Assembly (NCBI GenBank): GCA_964569265.1
Contig: CAZMTO010000003.1
Span: 1-64,000, forward strand
Source: Avidehalobacter sp964569265
GTDB lineage: Bacteria; Bacillota; Dehalobacteriia; UBA4068; UBA4997
Length of the DNA: 64,000 nucleotides
Direction of reading: 5' to 3'
Under the pieces are notes generated by a model that worked only from the letters and a program-made list of their open reading frames with translations, was not told where the DNA came from and did not search any database. The position numbers and the translations under genes are program-made. Positions 50,905 to 59,446 of the stretch are shown in pieces (within the stretch, counting starts at the first letter, position 1; every line of letters begins with the position of its first letter).

Positions 50905-52698
50905 TTGAACGAAAAAAAATGGGTTTTGCGTGGCTGCAAAGTAAGTGCCGGTGAAATTTCGGCTATAGCACGTGATTATGCAATACCGGTATCGGCGGCC
51001 CGACTGCTGGCAGTGCGGGGCTTGGCCGACCGTGATGATATTGACGATTATTTTTCGGACGAGCTGGGCTGCCTGCACGCCCCCGGCCGGCTTAAAGACC
51101 TTGATAAGGGCTGCGATATTTTGTGGCAGGCTATTTGCCGCGGTGATGAAATTGCCGTTTTTGGTGATTACGATGCCGACGGCATAACCTCTACCAGTAT
51201 AATGTCGCTGGTGCTGCGGCGTCTAGGGGCTAACTTCAGGTATTACATACCCCTGCGCGACACCGAAGGCTACGGTTTAAATTCGGCGGCGGTGCAGGCG
51301 CTGGCAGATGACGGCGTTAAGGTTTTGCTGACCCTGGACAACGGCATTGCTGCCTATGAACAGGTGCAGTTGGCCAAGCAGTTGGGGCTTACGGTAATAA
51401 TTGCCGACCACCACGAAGTACCGTTTGACATATTGCCGCAGGGCAGCGTGTATAAGCTGCCGCCTGCCGATGCGGTTATTGACCCAAAGCAGCGCGATTG
51501 CGGATATCCGTTTAAATCGGTGTGCGCCGGTATGCTGGCTTATAAGCTGGCCGAACGTTTGTATGAGCTGGCCGGGCGTGATTGGCAGGCCGAACACATA
51601 GAATACCTGATTTTTGCCGCTATTGCCACTGTTTGCGATATTATGGATTTAACCGACGAAAACCGCAAACTGGTAAAATACGCTTTGGCTAACTTTGACA
51701 AGTCTCCGAACATTGGTTTAAAGGCCTTGTTAGAAGCTAACGGCTTGCAGGCTACCGCGCTTACGTCATATCATATCGGGTTTGTGCTGGGGCCGTGTAT
51801 CAATGCCAGCGGCCGTCTGGAAAATGCTGCTCAGGCGGTGGAGCTGTTTTTGACCGAGGATATGGCCCACGCCAGAGAGCTGGCCGACCATTTGCTGTTG
51901 CTTAATGTGCGCCGCAAGGAACTTTCTGCCGAGGGTGTGGAAAAAATTAAGCAGGAGATTGATGCCCATAATTATGCCGATGCCAAGGTGTTGTTGGTGC
52001 ATCAGCCGGATTTGCCGGAAAGTGTGGCGGGCATTGTGGCGGGCCGTATAAAAGAGATTTATAACCGCCCGACCTTTGTGCTGGCCGGCGATAAAGATTT
52101 GGTTAAGGGCTCCGGGCGTTCGGTAGAAGGGTTTAATATGTTTAAGGCGCTGGTAGAATGTGCCGACCTGCTGGAAATGTTTGGCGGACATTTTATGGCT
52201 ACCGGGCTTACCATAAAAGCCGAAAATATAGGTGAGCTGCGCCGCCGGCTTAACCAAAACTGCACTATGGATACCGCCGATATGCTGCCCACCGTTTATA
52301 TTGATATGGCGCTACCGATAGAACGTGCCGTTGCCGGTATGGGCTTTGCCAAATTTTTGGCCGGTATGATGCCCTTTGGCCACGCTAACCCGGCGCCGCT
52401 GTTTGGGGATAAAGATTTGACGGTGCGGCGGATTCAGTTGTTGGGCAAGGATAAGCAGATGATACGCTTTTATTTTGCTGACCGTATGAAAAGCGGCCTT
52501 ATCAGTGCCATATCTTTCCGCAAAAAGGATGAGTTTGAACAGATGGTGTTGTCGCTGGGCGGCGAAACTATGTGGCAGCACCTGTTAAAAGGTCAGCCGA
52601 CAAACTTATCCGTAGATATTGTGTATTCTATAGAAATTAACGAATTTAGAGGTAATTCCAGCGTACAGTTGCAAATTAAGGATTTGCGGCTGCATTAA
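50905..52698 (+). CDS. recJ: Single-strand-specific exonuclease RecJ
   Basis: 5'-to-3' ssDNA exonuclease in recombination and mismatch repair. DHH-family motifs: FGDYDADGITSTSI (about 86-99), LLTLDNGIAAYEQ, IIADHHEVP (about 165-173), and the DHHA1 GSGRSVEGFNMFKAL with FGGHFMATGLTI. The 597-residue length is normal for Bacillota RecJ lacking the long C-terminal extension. TTG is the start, with AGAAAGGG upstream. miaB follows after 16 bases. Confidence 0.95.
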   Translation: MNEKKWVLRGCKVSAGEISAIARDYAIPVSAARLLAVRGLADRDDIDDYFSDELGCLHAPGRLKDLDKGCDILWQAICRGDEIAVFGDYDADGITSTSIMSLVLRRLGANFRYYIPLRDTEGYGLNSAAVQALADDGVKVLLTLDNGIAAYEQVQLAKQLGLTVIIADHHEVPFDILPQGSVYKLPPADAVIDPKQRDCGYPFKSVCAGMLAYKLAERLYELAGRDWQAEHIEYLIFAAIATVCDIMDLTDENRKLVKYALANFDKSPNIGLKALLEANGLQATALTSYHIGFVLGPCINASGRLENAAQAVELFLTEDMAHARELADHLLLLNVRRKELSAEGVEKIKQEIDAHNYADAKVLLVHQPDLPESVAGIVAGRIKEIYNRPTFVLAGDKDLVKGSGRSVEGFNMFKALVECADLLEMFGGHFMATGLTIKAENIGELRRRLNQNCTMDTADMLPTVYIDMALPIERAVAGMGFAKFLAGMMPFGHANPAPLFGDKDLTVRRIQLLGKDKQMIRFYFADRMKSGLISAISFRKKDEFEQMVLSLGGETMWQHLLKGQPTNLSVDIVYSIEINEFRGNSSVQLQIKDLRLH

Positions 52699-52714
52699 AA
52701 AGTGGGGAAGTTAT

Positions 52715-54037
52715 ATGAAGTTTTATATAAAAACCTTTGGCTGCCAGATGAACGAGCATGATTCGGAGATAATTGCCGGCGTGCTCAGTCAAACCGGTTA
52801 TCAACAGTGCAATGAGCTTGATGAAGCCGATATTATTGTTATAAATACCTGCTGCATACGGGAAAGCGCCGAAAATAAAATATGGGGTTACATAGGTAAT
52901 CTTAAAAATGCCAAATATAAAAAAACCGGCGTAATAATTGCGGTTTTGGGCTGTATGACACAGCAGCCCGGACTTGAAGAACAGTTAAAGCGTATGGGCC
53001 GCCATTTGGATATTGTGCTGGGCACTTATCAGCAGCACCGCCTGCCGGAATATATAAGCCGTGCTATGGCGGGAGAAGGGCAAATTGTTGATGTTTCGGA
53101 AGATAACAGGGATTTTCCGGATGTTTTGCCAAGCTGCCGCCGTGATACCATAACCGCACAGGTAAACATAAATTACGGCTGCAACAATTTTTGTTCCTAT
53201 TGTATTGTACCTTATGTGCGCGGGCGCGAGCGCAGCCGCGATATGGCCGCGATAATTGACGAGGTTAGAGACGCTGCTGCCCGCGGTATTAAAGAGGTTA
53301 TGCTGCTGGGGCAAAATGTAAATTCTTACGGTAAAGACCTTGCCAAGGCCGGCATAGAAGCCGCACCGGATTTTGCCGCAGTGTTGCAGGCGGTAAACGC
53401 TGTGCCCGGCATTGAACGTATACGCTATATGAGTTCTCACCCGCGTGATTTTTCGCCGGAATTGGTGGATGTTATTGCCGAGCTGCCCAAGGTAAACGCT
53501 TATTACCATTTGCCACTGCAATCCGGTTGTGATAAAACGCTTAAGGCGATGAACCGCGGCTACGATACCGAGCGTTATTTTAGCATTATTGAACGTATAC
53601 GAGAAAAAACGCCGTTGGCTGCCGTAACAACCGACCTGATAGTCGGCTTCCCCGGAGAAACCGAGGAAGATTTTGCACAAACGCTGGCTTTTGTTGAAAA
53701 GTGCCGCTTTGATGCGGCTTATACCTTTATATATTCGCCGCGCAGTGGTACAGTAGCTGCTAAAATGCCTGATCAGGTGCCGTTGGCGGTTAAAAAAGAA
53801 CGTTTGCAGCGCCTGACAGAGCTGCAAAACCGCATTAGTTTGGAAAAAAACCAGGCTTATGTCGGCCGCACGGTGCGCGTGCTGGTAGAAGGCCCCAGTA
53901 AAAACAATGCCGATTACTATACGGGCCGCACCGACAGCAACAAAATAGTAATTTTTAAGGCGATGCCGGAAAATATAAATCAACTGGCAGAGCTGCAAAT
54001 TACAGCCGCCAAAACGTGGCATTTAGAAGCGCTGTAA
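52715..54037 (+). CDS. miaB: tRNA-2-methylthio-N6-isopentenyladenosine synthase MiaB
   Basis: Radical-SAM methylthiotransferase modifying A37 of UNN-reading tRNAs. The N-terminal UPF0004 domain opens KTFGCQMNEHDSE with further cluster cysteines in NTCCIRESAENK and VLGCMTQ. The radical-SAM motif CNNFCSYCIVPYVRGRERSR is at about 156-175. A TRAM domain is at the C-terminus. The 440-residue length is standard. GGGG precedes the ATG. Confidence 0.96.
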   Translation: MKFYIKTFGCQMNEHDSEIIAGVLSQTGYQQCNELDEADIIVINTCCIRESAENKIWGYIGNLKNAKYKKTGVIIAVLGCMTQQPGLEEQLKRMGRHLDIVLGTYQQHRLPEYISRAMAGEGQIVDVSEDNRDFPDVLPSCRRDTITAQVNINYGCNNFCSYCIVPYVRGRERSRDMAAIIDEVRDAAARGIKEVMLLGQNVNSYGKDLAKAGIEAAPDFAAVLQAVNAVPGIERIRYMSSHPRDFSPELVDVIAELPKVNAYYHLPLQSGCDKTLKAMNRGYDTERYFSIIERIREKTPLAAVTTDLIVGFPGETEEDFAQTLAFVEKCRFDAAYTFIYSPRSGTVAAKMPDQVPLAVKKERLQRLTELQNRISLEKNQAYVGRTVRVLVEGPSKNNADYYTGRTDSNKIVIFKAMPENINQLAELQITAAKTWHLEAL

Positions 54038-54067
54038 TACGGGCAAATATTTTTGGGGAGGTATTTT

Positions 54068-54946
54068 ATGGCTTATAACAGACCGCGATTTGGGGCAGGA
54101 GGCAACAGCGACGGTTTTTATGCTGCCGGTTACAAAAGCTCTTTAGATGCCTGCGAATACCTTTTTGGTATGGGGCTTACGGCTTATGAATACGAGGCTA
54201 CGCATGGGGTGCGGCTTAGTGATGCTTTTTGTGTATCGATGGCTAAAAGTGCCAAGCTGTTTGATATTGCCTTGAGCATACACGCGCCCTATTATATAAA
54301 TTTGGCCAGCCCGGACAGCGCCATAAGAGAAAAATCGGTGATGCATTTGCTGAAAGCCCTGCGTGCTGCCGACAAAATGGGAGCCGAAAGGGTAGTGTTT
54401 CACCCCGGTACGGTGGGCGAACAAAACCGTGAGCAGGCGCTGGAAAGTGCTGCCGAGCTGCTGGAGCAGGTTGTAAATTTGGCGGAACACGAAGGCCTGC
54501 TGCGGCAGATATATCTTTGCCCCGAAACTATGGGTAAGCCCGGCCAGTTGGGCACTTTGGGAGAAGTGCTGCGGCTTTGTGAGATAAGCTATATGGTGCG
54601 TCCGACCGTAGATTTTGCACACATCCACGCGCTGGGCGGCGGCAGCCTTAAAGAACGCCGCGACTTTGAGCGTATATTGCACAAAATTGCCCGCAAGCTG
54701 GGTGAAGATGCCGTAAATAACCTGCATATTCACTTTTCTCCTATAGAATATACCAAAGGCGGAGAAAAGCGCCACCGCATATTGGCTGAAAAGCAATTTG
54801 GGCCGGATTTTGGTTATTTAGCCGAAATTTTAGCTGAACAGGGCTGGTGCCCCACCATAATTTGTGAAAGTGCCGGTACGCAGGACGAAGATGCCGTAGC
54901 TTTTTACCGTATGTATATGGGCGCGCTTAGCAACATAGGCGGCTAA
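54068..54946 (+). CDS. nfo: AP endonuclease family 2 (endonuclease IV-like, Nfo)
   Basis: Likely cuts DNA at abasic sites, using a three-metal centre in a TIM barrel. Metal-ligand regions: ALSIHAPYYINLA, ERVVFHPGTVGEQ, LCPETMGKPGQLGTL, PTVDFAHIHALGGG, LHIHFSPIEYTKGGEKRH and IICESAGTQDEDA. The 292 residues match Nfo. I chose ATG 54068, preceded by GGGGAGG; the frame opens five codons earlier. Divergence from Escherichia Nfo is enough that a related sugar-isomerase-like role cannot be excluded. Confidence 0.85.
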   Translation: MAYNRPRFGAGGNSDGFYAAGYKSSLDACEYLFGMGLTAYEYEATHGVRLSDAFCVSMAKSAKLFDIALSIHAPYYINLASPDSAIREKSVMHLLKALRAADKMGAERVVFHPGTVGEQNREQALESAAELLEQVVNLAEHEGLLRQIYLCPETMGKPGQLGTLGEVLRLCEISYMVRPTVDFAHIHALGGGSLKERRDFERILHKIARKLGEDAVNNLHIHFSPIEYTKGGEKRHRILAEKQFGPDFGYLAEILAEQGWCPTIICESAGTQDEDAVAFYRMYMGALSNIGG

Positions 54947-54962
54947 AATTTAAAAAATACTA

Positions 54963-54991
54963 TTTACAGCCGCAAATATTTACGTTATAAT
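54963..54991 (+). promoter_or_regulatory. Promoter of the fumarate reductase operon
   Basis: TTTACA, a 17-base spacer, and a consensus TATAAT. It lies 163 bases before the chosen start of the cytochrome gene, implying a long leader. Confidence 0.65.
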
Positions 54992-54998
54992 AATTATG

Positions 54999-55017
54999 TT
55001 GGGTTTATATATCCCAA
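54999..55017 (+). other. Inverted repeat at the 5' end of the frd transcript
   Basis: TTGGG and CCCAA flank a nine-base AT loop, beginning within a few bases of the predicted transcript start. It may be a 5' stabilising hairpin or an operator. Confidence 0.35.
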
Positions 55018-55153
55018 TGGATGAATGCACTTATCAGCCCTGTTTGGTCAAAATCGGCAATTTTGTTTGGCAGATGCTTGATTTGTGTTTTTTCATTTAA
55101 GCTGTTGTATCAAATTAAAAGGTTGTATGGGTTATTGGAAAGGGGAAAAGAAA

Positions 55154-55762
55154 TTGTCGAAGTTAAACTTTTTTATCAGCAGATTTCACTCTCTGATTGC
55201 ATTGATTCCGCTGGGGATCTTCATCATTGTACATTTTCTGCTGAACAGCTCCATCTTTTTGGGCGCTGACGCACATAACTGGGTAATTGATTTTATGCAA
55301 AATGCGCCGTTTGTGGTGATTTTGGAACTGGTAATAATTGCCATTCCGATCATCTTTCACGGTATTTATGGCATTTATGTAGTATATATGGCTAAAAATA
55401 ACGTTTTGCGCTATAAATACTACCGTAATCTGTCGTTCTATTTGCAGCGCATTACCTCGCTTATTATGCTGGCCTTTTTGCTTTGGCACGTTTATACGCT
55501 GCGCATTGCACCGCATATTTCTGCCGAACCGGTACCCGGTATTGTCGAGATTTTGCATAATCCGCTGTATTTTGTGCTGTATGTTATTGGCGTAATAGCA
55601 GCAATTTACCACTTTACCAACGGTCTGTTCACCTTTTGCATAACTTGGGGTATTTGCACCGGTGACCGCGCACAGAAGATTTTTGCCGTTTGTGCCGGCT
55701 TGGCCTTTATCGTGATGTCGCTTTGGGCTTGCGGCATTTTGCTGTGTCTGGCTGTAGCCTGA
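55154..55762 (+). CDS. frdC: Fumarate reductase/succinate dehydrogenase cytochrome b558 subunit
   Basis: Membrane anchor that exchanges electrons between quinone and the FrdAB head. About five TM helices in 202 residues, with histidines suited to haem ligation in SRFHSLIAL, IVHFLLNSS, LLWHVYTLR and IYHFTNGLF. This is the single-subunit b558 type found in Bacillus and Wolinella. I chose TTG 55154 because GGAAAGGGG lies eight bases upstream; the frame opens at 55085 without a site. The order C-A-B is as in those organisms. Confidence 0.92.
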   Translation: MSKLNFFISRFHSLIALIPLGIFIIVHFLLNSSIFLGADAHNWVIDFMQNAPFVVILELVIIAIPIIFHGIYGIYVVYMAKNNVLRYKYYRNLSFYLQRITSLIMLAFLLWHVYTLRIAPHISAEPVPGIVEILHNPLYFVLYVIGVIAAIYHFTNGLFTFCITWGICTGDRAQKIFAVCAGLAFIVMSLWACGILLCLAVA

Positions 55763-55784
55763 ATATAAAAGGGGGATCATAATT

Positions 55785-57518
55785 ATGGAAAAAGCCAAAG
55801 TGGTAGTTGTCGGCGGCGGTTTGGCCGGCTTGATGTCTACCTTAAAAATAACCGAAAAAAATATCCCGGTTGACCTTATATCCCTGGTACCGGTAAAGCG
55901 TTCACATTCGGTGTGTGCGCAGGGCGGTGTTAACGCTGCCTTAGATACCAAGGGCGAACACGACAGTGTTGATCAGCATTTTTATGATACTGTTTACGGC
56001 GGTGACTTTTTGGCCAACCAAACGCCGGTAAAGGGTATGGTAGAAAACGCCCCCGGGCTTATTTATGCTATGGACCGTATGGGCGTTATGTTTACCCGCA
56101 CGCCGGAAGGTCTGCTGGATTTGCGCCGTTTTGGCGGTGTAAAAAATCACCGTACTGCTTTTGCCGGCGCTACCACCGGCCAGCAACTGTTGTATACCTT
56201 AGACGAACAGGTGCGCCATAAGGAAGTTATGGGGCTGGTAAATAAGTACGAAAACTGGGAAATGATCGACCTGATTATTGACGATAACGGCATTTGTAAG
56301 GGCGTAGTGGCGCAAGACCTTGCCACTATGGAGATTCGCTCGTTTGTGGCCGATGCCGTAGTTATTGCTACCGGTGGTGCCGGTATGATCTATGGTCGTT
56401 CCACCAACTCCATCATCAACACCGGTTCGGCAGCAGCCATTGTGTACCAGCATGGTGTGCCTTATGCCAACGGTGAGTTTGTACAAATTCACCCGACTGC
56501 TATGCCCGGCGACGATAAGCTGCGTTTGATGTCGGAATCGGCACGTGGCGACGGTGCCCGTGTATGGACTTATAAAGACGGTAAGCCATGGTATTTTTTG
56601 GAAGAAAAATATCCGTCTTACGGCAACTTGGTGCCGCGTGATATTGCTGCCCGTGAAATTTATGATGTCTGCGTAAATCAGGGGCTGGGTGTAGACGGCA
56701 AAAATCAGGTTTATCTGGATTTGAGCCACCTGCCGGAGGATTACCTGAACAACCGCTTAAAGGGCATTATGGATATTTACCAGACCTTTTACGGTGACGA
56801 TCCCAGAAAGGTGCCGATGAAGATTTACCCGGCAGTGCATTACTTTATGGGCGGTATTCACGTTAACTGGGAACACCAGACCAAAATACCCGGCCTGTTT
56901 GCCGCCGGTGAATGTGACTATATGTATCACGGTGCTAACCGTTTGGGTGCGAACTCGCTGCTTTCGGCAATGTACAGCGGCACGGTTTGCGGCCCTTCGG
57001 TAGTTAAATACATTAACGGCTTAAACAGCACGGCAGCCGATACCATTGGCAACCTGGCTGACCTGATGCAGAAGAAGCAGCAGGCAGAACACGAAAAGCT
57101 GATGAAGATGGACGGCAAGGAAAATCCGTATCAGCTGCACGACGAGATGAGCGATATTATGTACAAGCACGCTACCATTGTGCGTGTTAATAAAAATCTG
57201 GAAGAAACCGACATTAAATTGCAGGAATTCCAGGAGCGTTGGCATGATATCAACATTACCGACTGCGGTGGGTATTCTAACCAGACCATTATGTATGTGC
57301 GTCAGTTGCGCGGTATGATGGACTTGGCCCGCGTTATTGTAGGCGGTGCCCTGCGCCGTAACGAAAGCCGCGGTTCTCACTATAAGCCGGAATTCCCCAA
57401 GCGTGATGACGAGAACTTCTTAAAGACTACGCTGGCTACCTATAACAACGGTACGCCGGAATTCAGCTATGAAGAAGTAGATATCAGCCACATTAAACCG
57501 GTTGAACGTAAATATTAA
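55785..57518 (+). CDS. frdA: Fumarate reductase/succinate dehydrogenase flavoprotein subunit
   Basis: Interconverts fumarate and succinate at a covalently bound FAD. FAD motif VVVGGGLAGLM, flavin-linking His in KRSHSVCAQGGVNAAL (about 44), catalytic region GEFVQIHPTAMPG, capping-domain RGDGARVW, and YPAVHYFMGGIHVNW with LFAAGECDYMYHGANRLGAN. The 577-residue length is standard. GGGGG precedes the ATG. In an anaerobe with the CoA-transferase found here, the fumarate-reducing direction is more likely, but the sequence does not settle it. Confidence 0.96.
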   Translation: MEKAKVVVVGGGLAGLMSTLKITEKNIPVDLISLVPVKRSHSVCAQGGVNAALDTKGEHDSVDQHFYDTVYGGDFLANQTPVKGMVENAPGLIYAMDRMGVMFTRTPEGLLDLRRFGGVKNHRTAFAGATTGQQLLYTLDEQVRHKEVMGLVNKYENWEMIDLIIDDNGICKGVVAQDLATMEIRSFVADAVVIATGGAGMIYGRSTNSIINTGSAAAIVYQHGVPYANGEFVQIHPTAMPGDDKLRLMSESARGDGARVWTYKDGKPWYFLEEKYPSYGNLVPRDIAAREIYDVCVNQGLGVDGKNQVYLDLSHLPEDYLNNRLKGIMDIYQTFYGDDPRKVPMKIYPAVHYFMGGIHVNWEHQTKIPGLFAAGECDYMYHGANRLGANSLLSAMYSGTVCGPSVVKYINGLNSTAADTIGNLADLMQKKQQAEHEKLMKMDGKENPYQLHDEMSDIMYKHATIVRVNKNLEETDIKLQEFQERWHDINITDCGGYSNQTIMYVRQLRGMMDLARVIVGGALRRNESRGSHYKPEFPKRDDENFLKTTLATYNNGTPEFSYEEVDISHIKPVERKY

Positions 57519-57532
57519 GGAGGCGAGCAAAG

Positions 57533-58309
57533 ATGGTAGATTTAAAGGATGTAAAATATATAAAGCTTAAAATCAAACGTCGTGACGATCCTTCTTCGCC
57601 TTCGTACTGGCAGGATTTTCAGATACCGTATCGCCCTAATATGAATATTGTTTCGGTGTTGATGGAAATTCGCAAAAACCCCGTAACCGCAGACGGTACC
57701 AAAGTAAACCCCGTAGTGTGGGAATGTAACTGTCTGGAAGAAGTTTGCGGTGCCTGCTCTATGCTTATTAACGGTGTGCCGCGTCAGGCCTGTGCGGCGC
57801 TTACCGATAAACTGATTGAAAAGTACGGCGACAGACCCATCCAGTTGGAACCGCTGACCAAGTTCCCGGTGATTCGCGATTTGATGGTAGACCGTCAGAA
57901 GATGTTCAACAATTTGAAGCGCGTTAAGGCGTGGGTAAATGTTGACGGTAGCTGGGCTATTGATCGTGGTCCCAGACTTTCTCAGAAAGACCAGAAGATA
58001 GCCTACGAAATTGCCCATTGTATGACTTGTGGCTGCTGCCTGGAGGCTTGCCCCAACTATAATGAGAAAACTAACTTTGTTGGCCCTAACGCTATTGCAC
58101 AGGTGCGTATGTTTAATATGCACGCCATTGGCCGTATGCAGGCTGATGAACGTTTGGAAGCACTTACTGACAAGGGTGGTATACAAACCTGTGGTAACTC
58201 TCAGAACTGCAAGCGCGTTTGCCCCAAGCATATTAACCTTACGCAGCATATTGCCGCTATGAACCGTCAGGCAAATGCTTATGTGTTAAAGAGCTTTTTA
58301 GACAAGTAA
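57533..58309 (+). CDS. frdB: Fumarate reductase/succinate dehydrogenase iron-sulfur subunit
   Basis: Carries electrons between FrdA and the cytochrome through three clusters: 2Fe-2S (CNCLEEVCGACSMLINGVPR, about 64-83), 4Fe-4S (CMTCGCCLEACP, about 164) and 3Fe-4S (CGNSQNCKRVCPK, about 222). The 258-residue length is standard. AAGGAGG lies nine bases before the ATG. The operon ends with the terminator just downstream. Confidence 0.96.
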   Translation: MVDLKDVKYIKLKIKRRDDPSSPSYWQDFQIPYRPNMNIVSVLMEIRKNPVTADGTKVNPVVWECNCLEEVCGACSMLINGVPRQACAALTDKLIEKYGDRPIQLEPLTKFPVIRDLMVDRQKMFNNLKRVKAWVNVDGSWAIDRGPRLSQKDQKIAYEIAHCMTCGCCLEACPNYNEKTNFVGPNAIAQVRMFNMHAIGRMQADERLEALTDKGGIQTCGNSQNCKRVCPKHINLTQHIAAMNRQANAYVLKSFLDK

Positions 58310-58326
58310 GTTGATAACAGTAATAC

Positions 58327-58362
58327 AAAAATACCCGACTGTTGCGGCCGGGTATTTTTTTT
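58327..58362 (+). terminator. Terminator of the frd operon
   Basis: AAAATACCCG pairs with CGGGTATTTT and is followed by a run of T. Confidence 0.85.
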
Positions 58363-58386
58363 GTCAAAATATTACAAAAATTTCTC

Positions 58387-58415
58387 TTTACAAATGTCGT
58401 TAAAAATGGTATCAT
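58387..58415 (+). promoter_or_regulatory. Promoter of tRNA-Gly
   Basis: TTTACA, a 17-base spacer, TATCAT, 13 bases before the tRNA 5' end. Confidence 0.6.
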
Positions 58416-58428
58416 ATAAAAGTATTTT

Positions 58429-58502
58429 GCGGGTGTAGTTTAATGGTAGAACAAGAGCTTCCCAAGCTTTCGGCGAGGGTTCGATTCCCTTCACCCGCTC
58501 CA
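58429..58502 (+). tRNA. tRNA-Gly (anticodon CCC)
   Basis: A complete 74-base cloverleaf: acceptor stem GCGGGTG/CACCCGC, D arm with AATGGTAGA, anticodon stem AGAGC/GCTTT with loop TTCCCAA (anticodon CCC, reading GGG), T arm GAGGGTTCGATTCCCTT, discriminator T, and an encoded CCA. It has its own promoter and terminator. Confidence 0.95.
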
Positions 58503-58515
58503 TAACAGCATAACA

Positions 58516-58542
58516 GGCCGTACCGTTGGGTATGGCTTTTTT
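58516..58542 (+). terminator. Terminator after tRNA-Gly
   Basis: GGCCGTACC pairs with GGTATGGC and is followed by six T residues. Confidence 0.75.
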
Positions 58543-58574
58543 GTTGCTTATTTTATCCAACAGTTAAAAACAGC

Positions 58575-58609
58575 AAAAGTCCCACTCTCGGTTGAGGGTG
58601 GGACTTTTT
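58575..58609 (-). terminator. Terminator of the collagen-like gene
   Basis: AAAAGTCCCACTCTC pairs with GAGGGTGGGACTTTT around GGTT, six bases beyond the minus-strand stop. It can also act on the plus strand. Confidence 0.8.
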
Positions 58610-58614
58610 ATACG

Positions 58615-59316
58615 TTAACCTATTTGCACAATAGTAAGGTAACCGACCACATTAGTGCCGGTGCCGGTAAAACTAACGGCAGCGTCTGCGGTAATTTGGA
58701 TATTTAATGTAGAGCCCGCAGTTGCCGGGACTATGGCAGATGCGCCGGTAGTGTCGTTGTTTACCAAAGCCCGCTTGGTGCCGGCAAGTTCGGCACCGTT
58801 TACGTAAATTGATACTGCGTCACCGGTTTCTACAGTGCCGGGGGTAACCGCAAAGTCAATTTTATAAATACCAGCATTGGGCAGGGTGACAACTCCGGTG
58901 GTAGTGTTCAATGTAATATCCTTGGCAGCAATGGTGTTTGCCAGGGGGAAGGCGCCGCCGCCTGCGGGTATAGTAACTTCTCCCGTGGCGTAGAAAGAAC
59001 CAAAGCTGGCTGCGTTAGCCGTACCGGCAGGGCCTTGGGGGCCTGTAGCACCGGCAGCACCTGTTGCACCACGGGGGCCTTGGGGCCCGGCAGGGCCGGT
59101 AGCACCGCAAGGAATGATAAAGTTTAAGACAGCGTTGGTAGCCGTGCCGGAATTGCTAACCCCGGCAGGAATATCCGGCTCGGCGGTAATAACCGTGCCA
59201 ATTGCTACAGTAGATGCTTCGGGGCAACAGCAGGGGCAACACCGATTGCAGTTGTTGCAGTTGCAGCTATTGCCGTTGCGGTTTATATTAAAATTGTTGC
59301 CAAAACAGTTTGCCAT
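58615..59316 (-). CDS. Collagen-like surface protein (BclA-like layout)
   Basis: A 233-residue protein with three parts. The N-terminus (1-35) is rich in Asn and Cys (NSCNCNNCNRCCPCCCP), a likely metal-binding or cross-linking head. A short Gly-X-Y stretch of about nine triplets (GATGPAGPQGPRGATG onward, about 73-101) follows. The C-terminal 130 residues are strand-rich and resemble the trimerising domain of BclA-type exosporium proteins. It has no signal peptide. AAGGAG precedes the ATG. A spore or cell-surface filament role is inferred from layout alone; it stands by itself with its own terminator. Confidence 0.8.
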   Translation of the reverse strand: MANCFGNNFNINRNGNSCNCNNCNRCCPCCCPEASTVAIGTVITAEPDIPAGVSNSGTATNAVLNFIIPCGATGPAGPQGPRGATGAAGATGPQGPAGTANAASFGSFYATGEVTIPAGGGAFPLANTIAAKDITLNTTTGVVTLPNAGIYKIDFAVTPGTVETGDAVSIYVNGAELAGTKRALVNNDTTGASAIVPATAGSTLNIQITADAAVSFTGTGTNVVGYLTIVQIG

Positions 59317-59405
59317 ATATAATCGCTCCTTTTAGCTGTGCTTTGTATATGGTATATTATGCTGCGCCGGGGCAGTGGGTTACTGCCCGGCTAAAATTTG
59401 GCAAT

Positions 59406-59438
59406 AAAAAAGGATAGTCGCTGTGACTATCCTTTTTA
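59406..59438 (-). terminator. Terminator of glnN
   Basis: AAAAAGGATAGTC pairs with GACTATCCTTTTT, a 13-bp perfect stem, eight bases past the stop of the minus-strand glutamine synthetase. Confidence 0.85.
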
Positions 59439-59446
59439 TATATATT

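Noticed and set aside
55017..55103. A 28-codon upstream ORF in the frd leader
   Set aside because: No ribosome binding site, no motif, and it starts inside the inverted repeat; coding is not supported.
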